From Limnanthes douglasii subsp. nivea (Eukaryota > Streptophyta > Magnoliopsida > Brassicales > Limnanthaceae): a stretch of DNA of 64,000 bases. The translations under genes and the position numbers were made by a program. The notes under the pieces were generated by a model that was not told the DNA's origin, did no database searches, and saw nothing but the letters and a program-made list of their open reading frames with translations. Of this stretch, positions 11,246 to 22,458 are shown one piece after another; position 1 is the first letter of the stretch, and each line of letters opens with the position of its first letter. The DNA lies in assembly GCA_036936605.1 (NCBI GenBank), contig JAUPFV010000002.1, positions 220,441,046 to 220,505,045 on the forward strand, written 5' to 3'.

Positions 11246-11473
11246 TGTAAGGAATATGGGCTCCGCATATTCTGCCTTAGTATATAAATAAGAATACGTC
11301 GATCTCCACACTAGTGTGATATTGTCCGCTTTGGGCCCACTGGCCCGCACGGCTTTGCTTTTGGTCCACTTCCAAAAGGCCTCACACTAATGGAGATGTA
11401 TTCTTAACTTATATACTGATCTTTCTTCCAATGTTTAACCGATGTGGGATGTGGGACTTTGGTCGCACCTAAT
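11246..11473 (-). repeat. TRIM 5' LTR
   Basis: This is the fuller repeat copy. It starts with TGTAAGGAATATGG on the plus strand, next to the primer-site-like sequence at about 11,231-11,244. Its right end has lost the terminal CA found in the other copy. Confidence 0.65.
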
Positions 11474-11726
11474 AGTAGTTCCTAGGTAAGTTTTTGAACT
11501 GATAGCACCCTAGTTCATATGCCAGGTTGATATCCAATTTCGAGTGTTTTATCTTAAGTAAGTCAACTATGTCTAGTCTAGATATTAAGATGTAGATGTG
11601 ATCTAAGACTAACTTGGAATTTGAGTTTTGTTCTTCATGTTTAGATTTGTGTCTAGCAAACCATAGAGCTCAACATATTATTGGTGGTAGGATGTGATGT
11701 AGCCCAGAAAGTCCAAACAAAAGCCT

Positions 11727-11835
11727 TTTTTATTTTATTTTATTTTATTCAAATATCTTATGTATCTAAATCAAATCTAATTATATTAAGATTTTATTTT
11801 ATTTTATTTTATTTTATTTTATTTAAAAATATTTA
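11727..11835. repeat. (TTTTA)n microsatellite
   Basis: TTTTA pentamers occur in two runs, about 11,730-11,752 and 11,794-11,827, separated by unrelated AT-rich sequence. A reading frame through it codes only for low-complexity Phe/Ile/Leu/Tyr and is not a gene. Confidence 0.8.
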
Positions 11836-12885
11836 TTTTATTTCCTTGTATTATAATTTATTGTTTTGAGAAGCTCTTATATAAAGCCTCATATGCCTTA
11901 AGTTATTTTAAATTTTTGGAATAATATATTTTTTATCTCTGAAAATTTCAATTATTGTTACCCTTAGATTAGGGTTTCATCATGTTACTCTTGAATTAGG
12001 GTTTCATCTATCGTTGCTTCTTCTTCTGTTTCCGCCGCATCATCGGGATGGTTCTGATATAAATTTCTATTTATGTTGACCATAACTAAGTAGATGAGCT
12101 GAGAAAGTGTCATGTTTATTGTGATATGAAGCCTGAATAAACAAGCAAAATGAATCCATACTTCTCATGCCAGATTTCACTTTACAAATTAATTGTGGAT
12201 GGATTATGTTGCATTGTAGGATTGGCATTCAGATGGTAATTTGATATTTTTTCTCTATAGTATGGTATCAACTGGTAGCCAACCTTTCAAGATTTTCCAA
12301 GTTAGGAAAAATCATTTTTAATAATTATATTGTTCTAAAGCCTCTTGTAAAGGTTAGATTTAACTATGTACTTCTAAAATGTATTTCATGTCTTCTTTGT
12401 ACTGAATTCATATGGTGTAGTTAGTGACCATTAAATTTAATCGTCTTCATCTGGTTTGACTCTTAATTTCATGATCTTTTCAATGTCCGAGTTAAGAACA
12501 TAACTTCTTGATGTTGGAATGTCCCATTCGTCATCCCTCCCATAATTATTGATATATACTAATAGACTATGTCAATATATCTCATGTGACAGATTTTAGA
12601 TCAATTCAGATCCCTGAGCCTTAATTATCTCTTCGGACTTTCCAAGTTCATTAAACATGCTCGTTGGTAGGTATTAGTCTTCCAGATTGGAATTCGGTTA
12701 AGAAATCTTATGAATTATTTTTGTTCGTCGTTTGAACCGAGTATCTTATTCTTTCAACTCCACGGATCATATAGCGAGTTTTCCAGAAATATCTGATTTG
12801 TAGAGTAAATTCCTTAAAATGAAGAATGTTCGAAAATAATTGTGTTAGCCTGGAAGTATGGCCTTATATTTTGAGTCGCGAATAC
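11836..12885. other. No gene recognised
   Basis: The stretch is AT-rich with no long frame. Two copies of TTAGGGTTTCATC lie near 11,968 and 11,997. The right part adjoins the gypsy relic and may be its archaeal RNase H and integrase portion, degraded beyond recognition by eye. Confidence 0.35.
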
Positions 12886-12889
12886 CAAA

Positions 12890-13085
12890 GTTAATGTCAC
12901 TTTATCCAGCTAGAAGTATCTATTTTCGCAGTAAGTAGGGATTTACTTACGTAATAGATTTCCTTTAACTCATTTCCTTCTTCACAGATCAACACAACAC
13001 TTACACCATAATCTGAGACCATCAAATAAAGATACAATGAATCTCATAGCTTAGGATTGGTTAACACTTCTGGTGAAGCGATGAA
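12890..13085 (-). pseudogene. RNase H pseudogene of gypsy element F
   Basis: The minus strand reads SPEVLTNPKL, then SLYLYLMVSDYGVSVVLI and IYYVSKSLLTAK. These match the gypsy RNase H opening (usually L-x-L-Y-L-A-V-S...A-V-S-A-V-L, then P-V-Y-Y-V-S-K-S-L). One stop interrupts it. It follows the RT relic at the right distance. Confidence 0.7.
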
Positions 13086-13329
13086 CTTCTTCTCGTTGTG
13101 AAACACTTCCTCACTAGTCGGACTCCACTAGAACTTTCCTAATCCTCGTAAAACTTGAAATAAAGATTGATTAATTTAAAGATCTGGAAATGAATCGACA
13201 TAACACTACCAATATCCCTTCCAAACTTGAAAAGTATATTTTTTCGGATTAAGCTTGAGATTGACTCGTCTAATTTTGTTGACGATTACAAGTCATCCAT
13301 ATAATACTTTTCTAATCATTTGTGATAAG

Positions 13330-13730
13330 CATGTTATCAATATAATTTTTTAGGTTTTAGTCAAGTTGTATGCCGAAAACTTTGTTGATATATAAATTTG
13401 GCGTTCTTTAGGTCGAGGGGAATTACTATGTAACAATGTAGTCCCTGTTATATTATGTAAATCATGCGCTCTTGATCATCTTTGTGTATCTATATCCCAT
13501 TATATCCAGAAAAGGCATCCATGAATGATATCATCTCAGATATGTCATCTGCAAGTTGATCGATTTGTGGTAGAAGGAAAAGGTCTTTGGACAAGCTTTG
13601 TTGAGGTTTGTGAATTTTATGCACATCTGTCATTTGTCATTCTTCTTTTTATCAATGTTGGGTGAGTTTTCCAGACCGGGTAACGGGAGTCATGAATGTG
13701 TCCTATGACAGTAAGTTTATTCACCCCTTC
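13330..13730 (-). pseudogene. Reverse transcriptase pseudogene of gypsy element F
   Basis: Motifs in order on the minus strand: AEGVNKLTVIGHIHDSRYPV, KFTNLNKACPK, SFMDAFSGYN with frameshifts, and a degraded PFGLKNAGATYQ region ending in INKVFGIQ. These are blocks of the gypsy RT finger and palm. Stops occur about every 40 codons, so the copy is old. Confidence 0.7.
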
Positions 13731-14599
13731 AGCAATGGCTTCTGTTTTTTGTTGAGAGTAAGACCATTGTTTTTTTGTCTAAAACTTGGTATTGATAGAA
13801 CTGTATGTCATATCACCTCAGCTAGGACCCCGTTGATCTCTTTCGCATTTTAGGTGAACATATCTAAATTACGTTGTAAAATTTCATGTAATTAGTATCT
13901 TAGTTACATTAATAAGTTACGAACAATCGCTAATAGTTTATTTCCTACCATGTGGATGTTTTCGACTTCCTCCCCTGACTTTATAAAGTATGGAGCTCTG
14001 TTGGGCATCTATATTATCAATGAGGATTGGTTCCTCCATTTATTTATATTTACTTGAGACCAAGGGAAGCTGCATAAGATTCCTCAATATCATGCATACC
14101 TTTTCGTTTATTAGATATCAAATGCATTGATAAACTATAAAGACCACTACATGCATTTGGTCTAGAAATGATCTACCTATGCTTACATTATAAGAGAAGG
14201 AAAATTATATTACCATGAACAATCATTAAACCCTCATTTGGACCATTCAATGTATTTGGTCTAGACATGATCGAAACACCCAATAATCCATGGTATAATG
14301 TCCACTATCATTATGGAACTTACAGAGTTTGTATGCTCCTTAGTGGCTTGTAACTTATATGGCCTTTGATAAGTGAGTATATATTTACATTATTTATAGA
14401 TTACTCATAGGTTTTTGGTTATCTCACTAAAAAGTCTTTTTTCCAGACGGTTTTGTCTTCGGCCATTATTTTTATTGTTGTAGTTGTTTATCGATATTGA
14501 TAAACTATCCATATTTTTCTTGGAGGCCTCCATATACGGTTTGGATTTCATTTGAGCCACTGTTGGTCGTTCATTGTTTTACACCAGAGGATGGTATGA

Positions 14600-15165
14600 A
14601 AGGTATGCAGTTGGAGTTGTTGTATCTTTATTAATTCATGCTCTAAAGATCTTCCCGATCTTAATGTTATATCCACGAGTTTAAGCACGTATCCAAAATT
14701 GAATGTAGCATTTTTCATGGAAACATATCATAAACGTCATGAAAATATTCCTTGTATGCATGTTGTGACCGCCACCAATTCATGACAGTTTAGCAGCTTA
14801 CTTTTTGTATCCATGAACCTCTTACTATATTATTCTAAAGTCTCTTTGGTCGCTTATTACATTGCATGATATATTCTACATCTTCCACGATCACGTTAGA
14901 ACCAATAAAATGGTTTCCGAAGGTCATTCTCATACATCTTGAGGGGAGACTATTGAACTATGTCAAGGCACTACCCCATAGTTTTTTAGCATATCCTCCA
15001 TTTCATCTTGTCGTCCACTTCGTACCGCATCATCTCACTTTGAAAATGCTTGATATAGTGTTATGGATATCTCTTTCCATTGTATTTATTCATCTTATGG
15101 TGGAAAACATTTGGTTAAAAATTCTCATAAAGTATGTCGAAAGACAAAGATGATTCTTTATCATG
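14600..15165 (-). pseudogene. gag pseudogene of gypsy element F
   Basis: MNKYNGKRYP, HYIKHFQSEMMRYEVDDK and, further on, ETLESYSKRFMDTKSKLLNC match the retrotransposon gag core: a YDG opening, HI..F...M, and a YxxRF block. Several stops and frameshifts interrupt it. A plus-strand open frame over the same bases (14,866-15,153) is a shadow. Confidence 0.5.
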
Positions 15166-15169
15166 CATA

Positions 15170-16875
15170 ATCTCATCGTCATTAAGATAATATTAACCCG
15201 GGTGTTGTTCGATTGCTAGAAGAATAGATAAGCATGATGGTGTTGGATTTTCTAGATGTGTTGCACTACTCTTATTTTGAAACATCATTAGATACCCGTA
15301 AGGGTACTAACCATAATATGGGTTTGGTTGTACTTTAGTTGAAGTTCATTAATGAATATTTGTGATGAGGGTGGAGTTTTATGGTACTAAGTCTATTGAA
15401 CTCCTAGCGGTGGGTTTGATGCGTGCTAATATCCAGGTTTGATCCCTAATTAAGCTTGTTGGAGATTTCGTTGTACTTCATAGAATTGAAGGCCTTGTTG
15501 ATTACCTGACTGGAGCCGAAGATACTTGTTGGATGTTCGATTTCACTCTCAGAAATGAGGGAACCTACTTGTTGCTCAGGTGGAAATGAGGGTTTTTTTT
15601 AGATATTCGACTGGTAATTTGTTGGAGCATGTTAGATTCGGTTGGGACTCTAGAGGATGTTGCTGGAGATTCGGTTGGAACAATAGATGAGTCTATTATA
15701 GATTACTTTAATTCTCGGTGGTATTGGTGGAAGTTATTGGCCTTTTTGGCAAGAACCCAACATTAGTGGGTAGTATAGCCTTCATTTAACCAATCACATG
15801 GCTAGAGAGACTCTGCTCTTAGACTTGCTTATCTCTTCTTTCATTAGCGGGTTTTGAAACATGTATTTTACTTCCACACTTGCTCTTTTTCTTATGTTAA
15901 CGCCTTCCACACTAGGTAGAGAATCCTCGAATTGATTCATCATTCTTCTTCTCAGCTCTAACTCAAGAGAAAAGAATCTTGCACCTAATTTTAGTTGTCT
16001 TGTTGCCCTTTCTTATCATGGAGCTCATAGCATCATTGTATTTTTCTTCCTTATGGCCTTCTAGAAGCTGAATCATCGATCTCACTCATGAAGCCTAAGT
16101 TGAAAACATTGCATACAAAAGTTTGAAATTGTTAGTGTTCTCCTTATGCACATCATGTGTCAGGTATTGGAAGTCCGTGACTATAGCTATTAGAACTAGT
16201 GTTGTATCTTCATCGACGATCGTATCAACGTCTGCATTTGAATTCGAACATCATTTGCTTTTATGTTTTTTTATAAACTTATAGTTTGAACTTAAGTGCC
16301 AATATCTGTATTCAATCTTTCACATAATCTGAATTCAATCTGGTATCAACATGGATACCGTCATATAGGATTTTCATCGCTTAGTATGATACTTACATAT
16401 GTGACTACTTCTTAACCAGACTATTATCGACAATGGTCAACGTATATGGAGGTACATCCTAATAGAGAAGCTCCAAGAATCTTTCACTTGGACCATCATA
16501 TGCTAATATATGATGTAACTACTCAATAAAGGTTCTATAATTTTATTCTCCATTAACAAACTAAACAATCATGTACATGAATATTAACGAAAAAGAACAA
16601 ATATATTTTTATTGTATTAATATACGCAAAGGGATGTAAAAGTATTCATATCATCACCGATATTAAATTATATGGTTCTATAATAGTGTTTAATTGGTTA
16701 TAAATTAAGAAAAGATCTACATAATGGGAAAGAGAATCCATTAAAATTTTAAATAATCATAATTATTAAATATGTTTGGAACCAAAACCTAAGTGTATAT
16801 AAACAAATGGTAAATGTATCTCGTGACCTATTACAAACTCTAACTCAAATAAATGATCGTCCAAACAAGTAACAC
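15170..16875. other. No gene recognised
   Basis: About 1.7 kb of moderately AT-rich sequence without a convincing frame or motif. Its position upstream of element F gag on the minus strand suggests leader or LTR sequence of that element, but no repeat partner was found. Confidence 0.35.
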
Positions 16876-16899
16876 CTGTACATATGTTATGTCTTTGAA

Positions 16900-17520
16900 A
16901 AATGTAGGTACTAATGCTTTAGTAAGAGCATTTACCACCATGGATTTTGTATCTATGTCTTTAATACTGACTTAGTGACTCTTTAATCTCTATCTAACAT
17001 GCATGAACTTGTTAGTTATATTCTTGGACTTAGGCTAGATGATATTTCTATTTGAATACTATACTGCATAGTTTTTTTTCATAATATAGCCTCAATGCAT
17101 TTGTTACCCCTTATACAGTTCGCAGTCATGTTATAAAAAAATTGCAATGCCTAGTTGGATGTTAAATCATGCAACAAATTTTTCTCCCATAGATGAAGAT
17201 AAAAATAATGTTTACTTTACACTTTTATATGATATTACACCTCAATGTAATATGAATATATTGTCTGAAGTTCTTAAAAATATGTCTAAATAACCACTAA
17301 AATTTGAGTCGGAATACCCATAGATCTCCATATTATCCAGCTTCGTGTATATCAACATGTACCTTTTTTTTTGTTCCATATACGGTTTTGACTGATTTCC
17401 TATGGTCTTTCACCGGAGTACCTACATAAATTCTCAAAAATGTGAAAACAAATTCAGCATAATACTATGTACAAACTTGAGCATACATCGAATTCCCAAC
17501 AACTGAAGCATATTGAATCT
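16900..17520 (-). pseudogene. Copia RNase H pseudogene (element D2)
   Basis: The frame opens with YASVVGNSMYAQVCT, the standard start of Copia RNase H (A-V-G-S-L-M-Y-A). It continues with degraded GTPVKDHRKSVKTVYGTKKK and further family-like text to about 16,900. Frequent stops mark an old copy. Confidence 0.65.
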
Positions 17521-17654
17521 TTTGAATTTTCTTGATCTCAAATATTTTCTTAATACATGGATTTATACTTCATTTTTCTTTTTTTACAATATGGGTATTC
17601 ATGGGCTTTTCAATTTTTTATTCTGTAATGTCGCAACACATTTTTTACATACTG

Positions 17655-17860
17655 TTAACTATGAATCTTCAATTATAAAGTTCTCAAGCGGCACTATATA
17701 TGTCATTTTCAAAATATCACCATTAAGATAAGTTCTCTTACCATCTATTTCATAAAGCTCTAGGTCAAAGTGTGAAACTAGTGAAATGATTGTCCTAAAA
17801 GTGTATTTCGATGAAACTTGAGAGAAGGTATCTTTGAAGTGTGAGTATAACATATTGCCA
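17655..17860 (-). pseudogene. Copia RT N-terminal pseudogene (element D2)
   Basis: The frame encodes DTFSQVSSKYTFRTIISLVS, then HFDLELYEIDGKRTYLNGDI. These are the first conserved blocks of Copia RT: FSPV...S-x-R, A-x-x-D-L-E-L-x-Q-M-D-V, F-L-N-G-D. The active-site part that should follow is deleted. Confidence 0.75.
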
Positions 17861-18589
17861 CAAGTCCCGATTTATGTCTCTCTAGTTAACCTTTAGAATC
17901 TCGTCTGGTTTTGCAAATCCACTTACATCAGCATTTTGCTTTAAGTAATGGGACAAGCACTCAAAATGTGTTATCTCATATTGAGTTATATGCTTCCTTC
18001 CTAACGTTAATCAATAACTAAAAATCATAACTCTACATGACTTCACGGAAAAATGATGGATCATTTACCGTTATGCCACATGAATTTTCATATTCACGAA
18101 TATATACAATATAATCTGAAGATATAATATTTTTTATTTAGTCGACCTTCTTATGGGTACTATTTCTTCAGTTTGAACTTCTTGAGGAGGTTGAGCTTGA
18201 TCTTCATGAACAATGCCATTTTGTTCTCAATGTGACAGAATAATATTAGTTGGAATTTTTTCATGCTATAACATGACCAAATCATTTGATGCATGAGTAT
18301 ATTCGTTCAAACACTCAAATCGAATATTTATTCCATTTTGAGTATCTTTATGTTCTAACTGTACCAAAATAATTAGCATTATAACCCGATATTCTTGTAT
18401 CTAAGTATCGTCGTAAGGCGTTCACGAATCTGTATATATTCTTCATCAAAATGAATATTTGTTCTTAAATCTTCCCCTCCTCCCAAACTCAGCAACCTCG
18501 AAAGACCTTGTTGTTCTCGTCTTAAATATACTTCTAATGGAATAATTGTTAAACTAAAAGCCTCATAAACGGCTAAAAAATCCAACAAA

Positions 18590-19480
18590 CTAACAATTAA
18601 TTGCCTTACGGTCTAATTTATTTTCATTCGACTTACAAGGCTTCGCTTCAGATGTACACTCTCAAATATGTAAGTGTTTTAATCTAGTCTTGCGCCCAGT
18701 CAAAAGTTCATATGAAGTCTTTATGATTGCTTTGTTGGGAACCATATAGAGAATTTATGCAACACATGTGATGGCCTCACCCTTCAGGAGCAGTGCTACA
18801 GTTGAATAATTAATCATATTTACCATCATATCATTAAACGTATGGTGTTGTCGCTCATATAATTTATTCATGTTGGGTGAACCTAATATTTTTAACTAAA
18901 GAACTATAGTGCCTCCTATAAGTACTTTGCAAATGGACCATGACCTTTTCCATCCAAACCGTCATATCTCTCATAATATTCACCATCACGATCACATTTG
19001 ATGCACTTAATGCTCTTACTAAGTTTTTTTTTTCAATTTCAGTCTTAAAAGCAATGAGCTTGTATAAACCTTATGATCTTTTATGAATAAGATAAAGATG
19101 CCGATATCGAAAGAAGTTATTTGTAAATGATATAAAATACGGTTTCCCATTATATGATACTTTTAGGATGAATCCAAAGACATCAATGTGTATCGACTCC
19201 GAGACTTCTTTTGCTTTATAATCAACCAATATTTTCGCCTTTTTTTGTTTTCTCTTTATATATTCGGTACAACCATCAAATTCTGAATACTCAAGATCAC
19301 CAAATAATCTTTCATTAATAAGCTTATCCATTCCTCCCTTATAATATAAACTAAGTGTTTATGCCAAAAAAATGGATTTTTAGTTTTATAATTTAGTTTA
19401 TGAGATATGTGTGTTGTGTTGTTTTATAGTATTTAATAAATATAATTTATCGTTATTAAATATTAAGTTCCAACCGTATT
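18590..19480 (-). pseudogene. Copia integrase pseudogene (element D2)
   Basis: The frame at 19,071-19,331 holds CTEYIKRKQKKAK (zinc-binding CxxC...K region), then ESIHIDVFGF with the first catalytic Asp and the YFISFTNN block. The pre-integrase segment lies to its right, up to about 19,480. To the left come NMSERQHHTFNDMMVNMINYSTVA-like text and TSYELLTGRK, the integrase C-terminal part. Stops and frameshifts separate these parts. Confidence 0.75.
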
Positions 19481-19534
19481 ATTATGAAAATAGAAAATTA
19501 TTTAATTATTCTTAAAAATACATGAAGTACTATC

Positions 19535-19890
19535 TGATATGGAAATAAGTTTTTAAGGATTAATTTGTAAATAATGTAAATTCAGGAATTTAATTGTAAT
19601 TAGTATAAGTTTTGTCCTTAATTTGTGAATGGCGTAAATTTTAGGAGACAAATGTAACTTTGTATAATTTGTAAGGATTAATAGCAATTAGTCTATTTTT
19701 GTAACATATTCAGTTTGAGGGTAAGTCTTCGCTCCTCTATATAAAGGACCAGACTACTCAATAAAGGGGTTGAACACTTTTACTTGAAACTCATTTGTAC
19801 TTGTGTTTTCTTTCTCTAAAAACTCTTAAGCATTTTCGCTCTCTAGAATTTTTCCTTAGCAATTTACTACAGCAAAATCAAACCTCATCA
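19535..19890 (+). repeat. 5' LTR of element A
   Basis: The LTR starts TGATATGG and ends CTCATCA, three bases before the primer site. A TATA box (TATATAAA) lies at 19,738-19,745, about 150 bp before the LTR end, as expected for the element promoter. No second copy exists for comparison, so the left limit is inferred from the TG start and from the match of the first bases to the stub after the polypurine tract. Confidence 0.6.
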
Positions 19891-19893
19891 AAA

Positions 19894-19911
19894 TGGCGAC
19901 TCCGCTGGGGA
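19894..19911 (+). other. Primer binding site of element A (Arg tRNA)
   Basis: TGGCGACTCCGCTGGGGA lies 3 nt after the LTR end. From memory it is complementary to the 3' end of plant tRNA-Arg(ACG) plus CCA with one mismatch. Arg primer sites are typical of Tat/Ogre-type gypsy elements. Confidence 0.8.
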
Positions 19912-19988
19912 TTGAATAAGAAAATCAGTAGCTTATTTTGTTCGAAAGTGATACTATTCAGTGGTATTCTTTGACTAAAATTCATAAG

Positions 19989-21535
19989 ATGAATCCTGAA
20001 AATAATAATCCTACGCTTCAATCGGCAATAGAAACTGTAAGAGATGATTTGCAAAAGAATGGGACTGATGGGAATAGAACTTATGGATCGTCTTTGGTCT
20101 AAGTTCGATCTGATGTTGAGACAAGAATGAATCAACTTCTAGATAAAATCAATGCTGTGAATGAAAAATATGAACGAAGGGAGCAAGAGATACTTTCTGC
20201 TAGAATCAAATATGAAGTTAGACAAGAAATGGAAAAACCAATGTGGAAGGTTAGTCAGATCGATCTTTTGATGAAAGATATGCTAAGTCTGAGCGTGAAA
20301 AAGGACGCTTTGTGTCTCTTAAAGAGCGATATTCATCTCGAAATGAGAGAAAAGATAAACAAAAATTGATAACTTCTAGTGATGAGGAAGTAGAAAGTTC
20401 AACATCATGATTTAAAAGGCATAGAGGTCTCAAAATAGGAAGCAGAAAGAGATTATTCGAGGAGGTATAAAAAGGAGAGCAAGTCTAATAATTCTCCTCG
20501 ATCAACTTGTCATGAAGGAAATCATTCGAATCAGTATGCTGAAACTGATAGAAATGTGTATGTCACAATGGGGACCGATGACCAATTCGTTTAAGGTATT
20601 GATTGGAGAAACTCTCTATTAACAGATGAAATTTGTTCCATGACGCTTCCGAAGTGTTTTGATATTTCGAAGGTTGAAAAGTTCGATGGGATGCAAGATC
20701 CCGATGATCACATCGAACAATTCAAAAATTATATGATGAATTTCGAGGATGACTATCGGTTTGTGCGTCGTGCTTTTTCTCAAACTTTTAAAGGAATAAC
20801 TCTCAAATGGTACAACAGGATTCTGAGGGGGTCCATATCAAATTTCAGGGATTTTTATATTGCTTTTCGAAGATACTTCGTGGGAAGCAAAGAGATGAGA
20901 GCTAATGGTGATAAAAATATTCAGTGCAAGCAGGCACCGGGAGAAAAATTGAAAGACTATACCAAGAGATTTGTGTTGACCAAGGCTAGTTTGGACAACT
21001 GTGAAGAAAATGTGGCGACGACAACTTTTCGTCAGGGTTTATTGTCGGGGGATCTGGCTAATGAGACGACAAAGAGAAGGGCCTTGAATTTTAGAGCGTT
21101 GATGGCTCAAGTTGAGGATCAAATTAAGGTTGGTGAGTCTAGCAGATTCCGAGGTGGACCAGTTAATACTCCGAAATATTCGAGACAGGCATCCAATAAT
21201 CAGCGGCAGCCCTCGAACGGAAATAACAATGGTAATGGGAATAATCAACATTCAAGGCAGAAGAACAGCAATTTGCCTTCTCGGAGTGGTGGTTATTCGA
21301 ACCACACTCCATCCAATAATTACAACAAGCCTAGGCCAAATACATGGGTCAGGCCAGAGTACTATGTTGATTTGACAGAAAGTATTTCTGTCATTTGCGA
21401 TAAAACCAAGAATTCTGTGAACTTTACGAAACCAGCTCCTATCAGCAGACCGAGGGAAACAAGGAATAATAAATTTTGTAGGTATCATGATGATATTGGG
21501 CATTATACAAATGATTGTATTGCTTTGAAAAAATA
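19989..21535 (+). pseudogene. gag pseudogene of element A
   Basis: The likely start is ATG 19,989 (MNPENNNPTLQSAIETVRDD). An in-frame stop near 20,100 and a frameshift near 20,290 break the N-terminal, charged, coiled-coil-like part. From 20,640 to 21,535 a 298-codon frame stays open. It has the retrotransposon gag core (KVEKFDGMQDPDDHIEQF...FSQTFKGITLKWYN), an Asn/Ser/Arg-rich linker and the zinc-finger-like FCRYHDDIGHYTNDC. The protein would form particles and bind RNA. The open length suggests moderate age. Confidence 0.85.
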
Positions 21536-21585
21536 AATCCAATATTTGATTGAGAATGGAAAGCTCCTGACTTATGTGAAGTCAC

Positions 21586-22329
21586 ATGGGAGTGCATCGA
21601 ATAATAATGGTGCATCAACTTCAAAGGCTGCACCGCGAGCTGAGGGATTCACAGATTGAGTCATTCAATGGTGCTAATGAATATATTGAAAATGATCCGA
21701 ACAGGTTGCTTCTGATGGATATTGAGGAGCCTGTTGAGGTTATTTCTGTGGAAAATGGGCATGTTCAGGAATTGTGCAAGTTTTTTGAATCGTTGGCAAT
21801 TTTTGGAGGCAATTCGATGACTGGAAACTCAGAAAGTTCGAGGAAAAGGCATGTTGTCAACTTGACAACTCAAATTGAAGGGAGGATGTCAACACACTGG
21901 TATGGAAAGAAAGATATTCTCTTCATTTTGTTTCATGAAGATGATTTGAGAGTGAATGCAGGACCACATGAGGATGCTGTGGTGATCGGAGCTGAGGTGG
22001 CTGGCGACAAAATTCGGCGTGTGCTGATTGACACTGGCAGTTCTGCTAATGTCCTTTTTAAATCCACCTATGATAGGATGACAAATCCACCTCGGATTAC
22101 TCAATCGGATCGTACAATTATCGGATTCACGGGTGTAACAGCTCGTGTTGTTGGAGAATTCGAAGGTGAAGTTAGTTTGGGAAAAGGACCATTCAATAAA
22201 AAGGTCCAAGTACTCTTTGTGATGGTGGACTGTCCCACAAGTTATAATGCTCTTTTTGGAAGGTCGTGGCTTTCAAGAATGTACGGGGTGGTTTCTACAG
22301 TTCATCAGTGCTTTAAGTACGTAGTTTGA
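21586..22329 (+). pseudogene. Aspartic protease region of element A
   Basis: This frame is open for 247 codons. It carries the protease active site VLIDTGSSANVLF near 22,025-22,060. The flap-side block VTARVVGEFEGEVSLGKGPF and the C-terminal YNALFGRSWLSRM follow. A stop (TGA near 22,328) ends it before the RT frame at 22,459. In the related elements the protease and RT are joined in one polyprotein. The catalytic DTG is intact here, in contrast to element B. Confidence 0.8.
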
Positions 22330-22458
22330 GACAAAGTTGGGGTGGTTCGAGGCAATTAAAAGGTTTCCAGGGAATGCTATGCCACTGCGATTCGGGTCCG
22401 AGGAACCAGCAGTGGATATTTGATGCGAGAATAGCTGTTAGAAGGGGAATCCTCGAAT

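Larger units (their letters stand above)
10702..11473 (-). mobile_element. TRIM-like miniature LTR retrotransposon
   Basis: Two direct repeats (10,710-10,882 and 11,311-11,473, about 90% alike by eye) flank roughly 360 bp with no retrotransposon domain. On the minus strand each repeat begins TTAGGTGCGACCAAAGTCCC. The right copy ends CCTTACA, followed by ATGATATCAGAGC, which resembles the initiator-Met primer site TGGTATCAGAGC. A purine-rich GAGAGGAGGAT precedes the left copy on the minus strand, as a polypurine tract would. The left copy lacks about 40 bp of the U5 end. Size and layout fit a terminal-repeat retrotransposon in miniature. Confidence 0.7.
12890..15165 (-). mobile_element. Relic Ty3/gypsy element F
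   Basis: The minus strand carries gag (about 15,160-14,600), the RT start (about 13,720) through RT (to about 13,330), and the first RNase H (12,890-13,085). The order is that of a gypsy gag-pol. RT wording (FTNLNKACPK) is of the same broad Tat/Athila type as the intact-looking elements. Protease and integrase could not be read. No LTRs were found, so both limits only mark recognisable coding sequence. Confidence 0.65.
16880..19530 (-). mobile_element. Relic Copia element D2 (left of Tat element A)
   Basis: The minus strand reads GAG-pre-integrase/integrase (about 19,480-18,590), the RT start (17,860-17,660) and RNase H (17,520-16,900). Wording is close to Copia element D at 45-63 kb, so both probably belong to one family. 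The RT core with its YVDD site is missing: only about 150 bp separate the RT start from the RNase H start. Tat element A sits at its right end, near 19,535. Confidence 0.75.

Noticed and set aside
11032..11268. 78-codon minus-strand frame inside the TRIM-like element
   Set aside because: No known domain; it crosses the primer-site and LTR boundary, so it is unlikely to be a gene, though it is mentioned as a curiosity.
11681..11869. 62-codon frame through the TTTTA repeat
   Set aside because: Low-complexity translation of a microsatellite.
14866..15153. 95-codon plus-strand frame
   Set aside because: The opposite strand carries gag motifs of gypsy element F.
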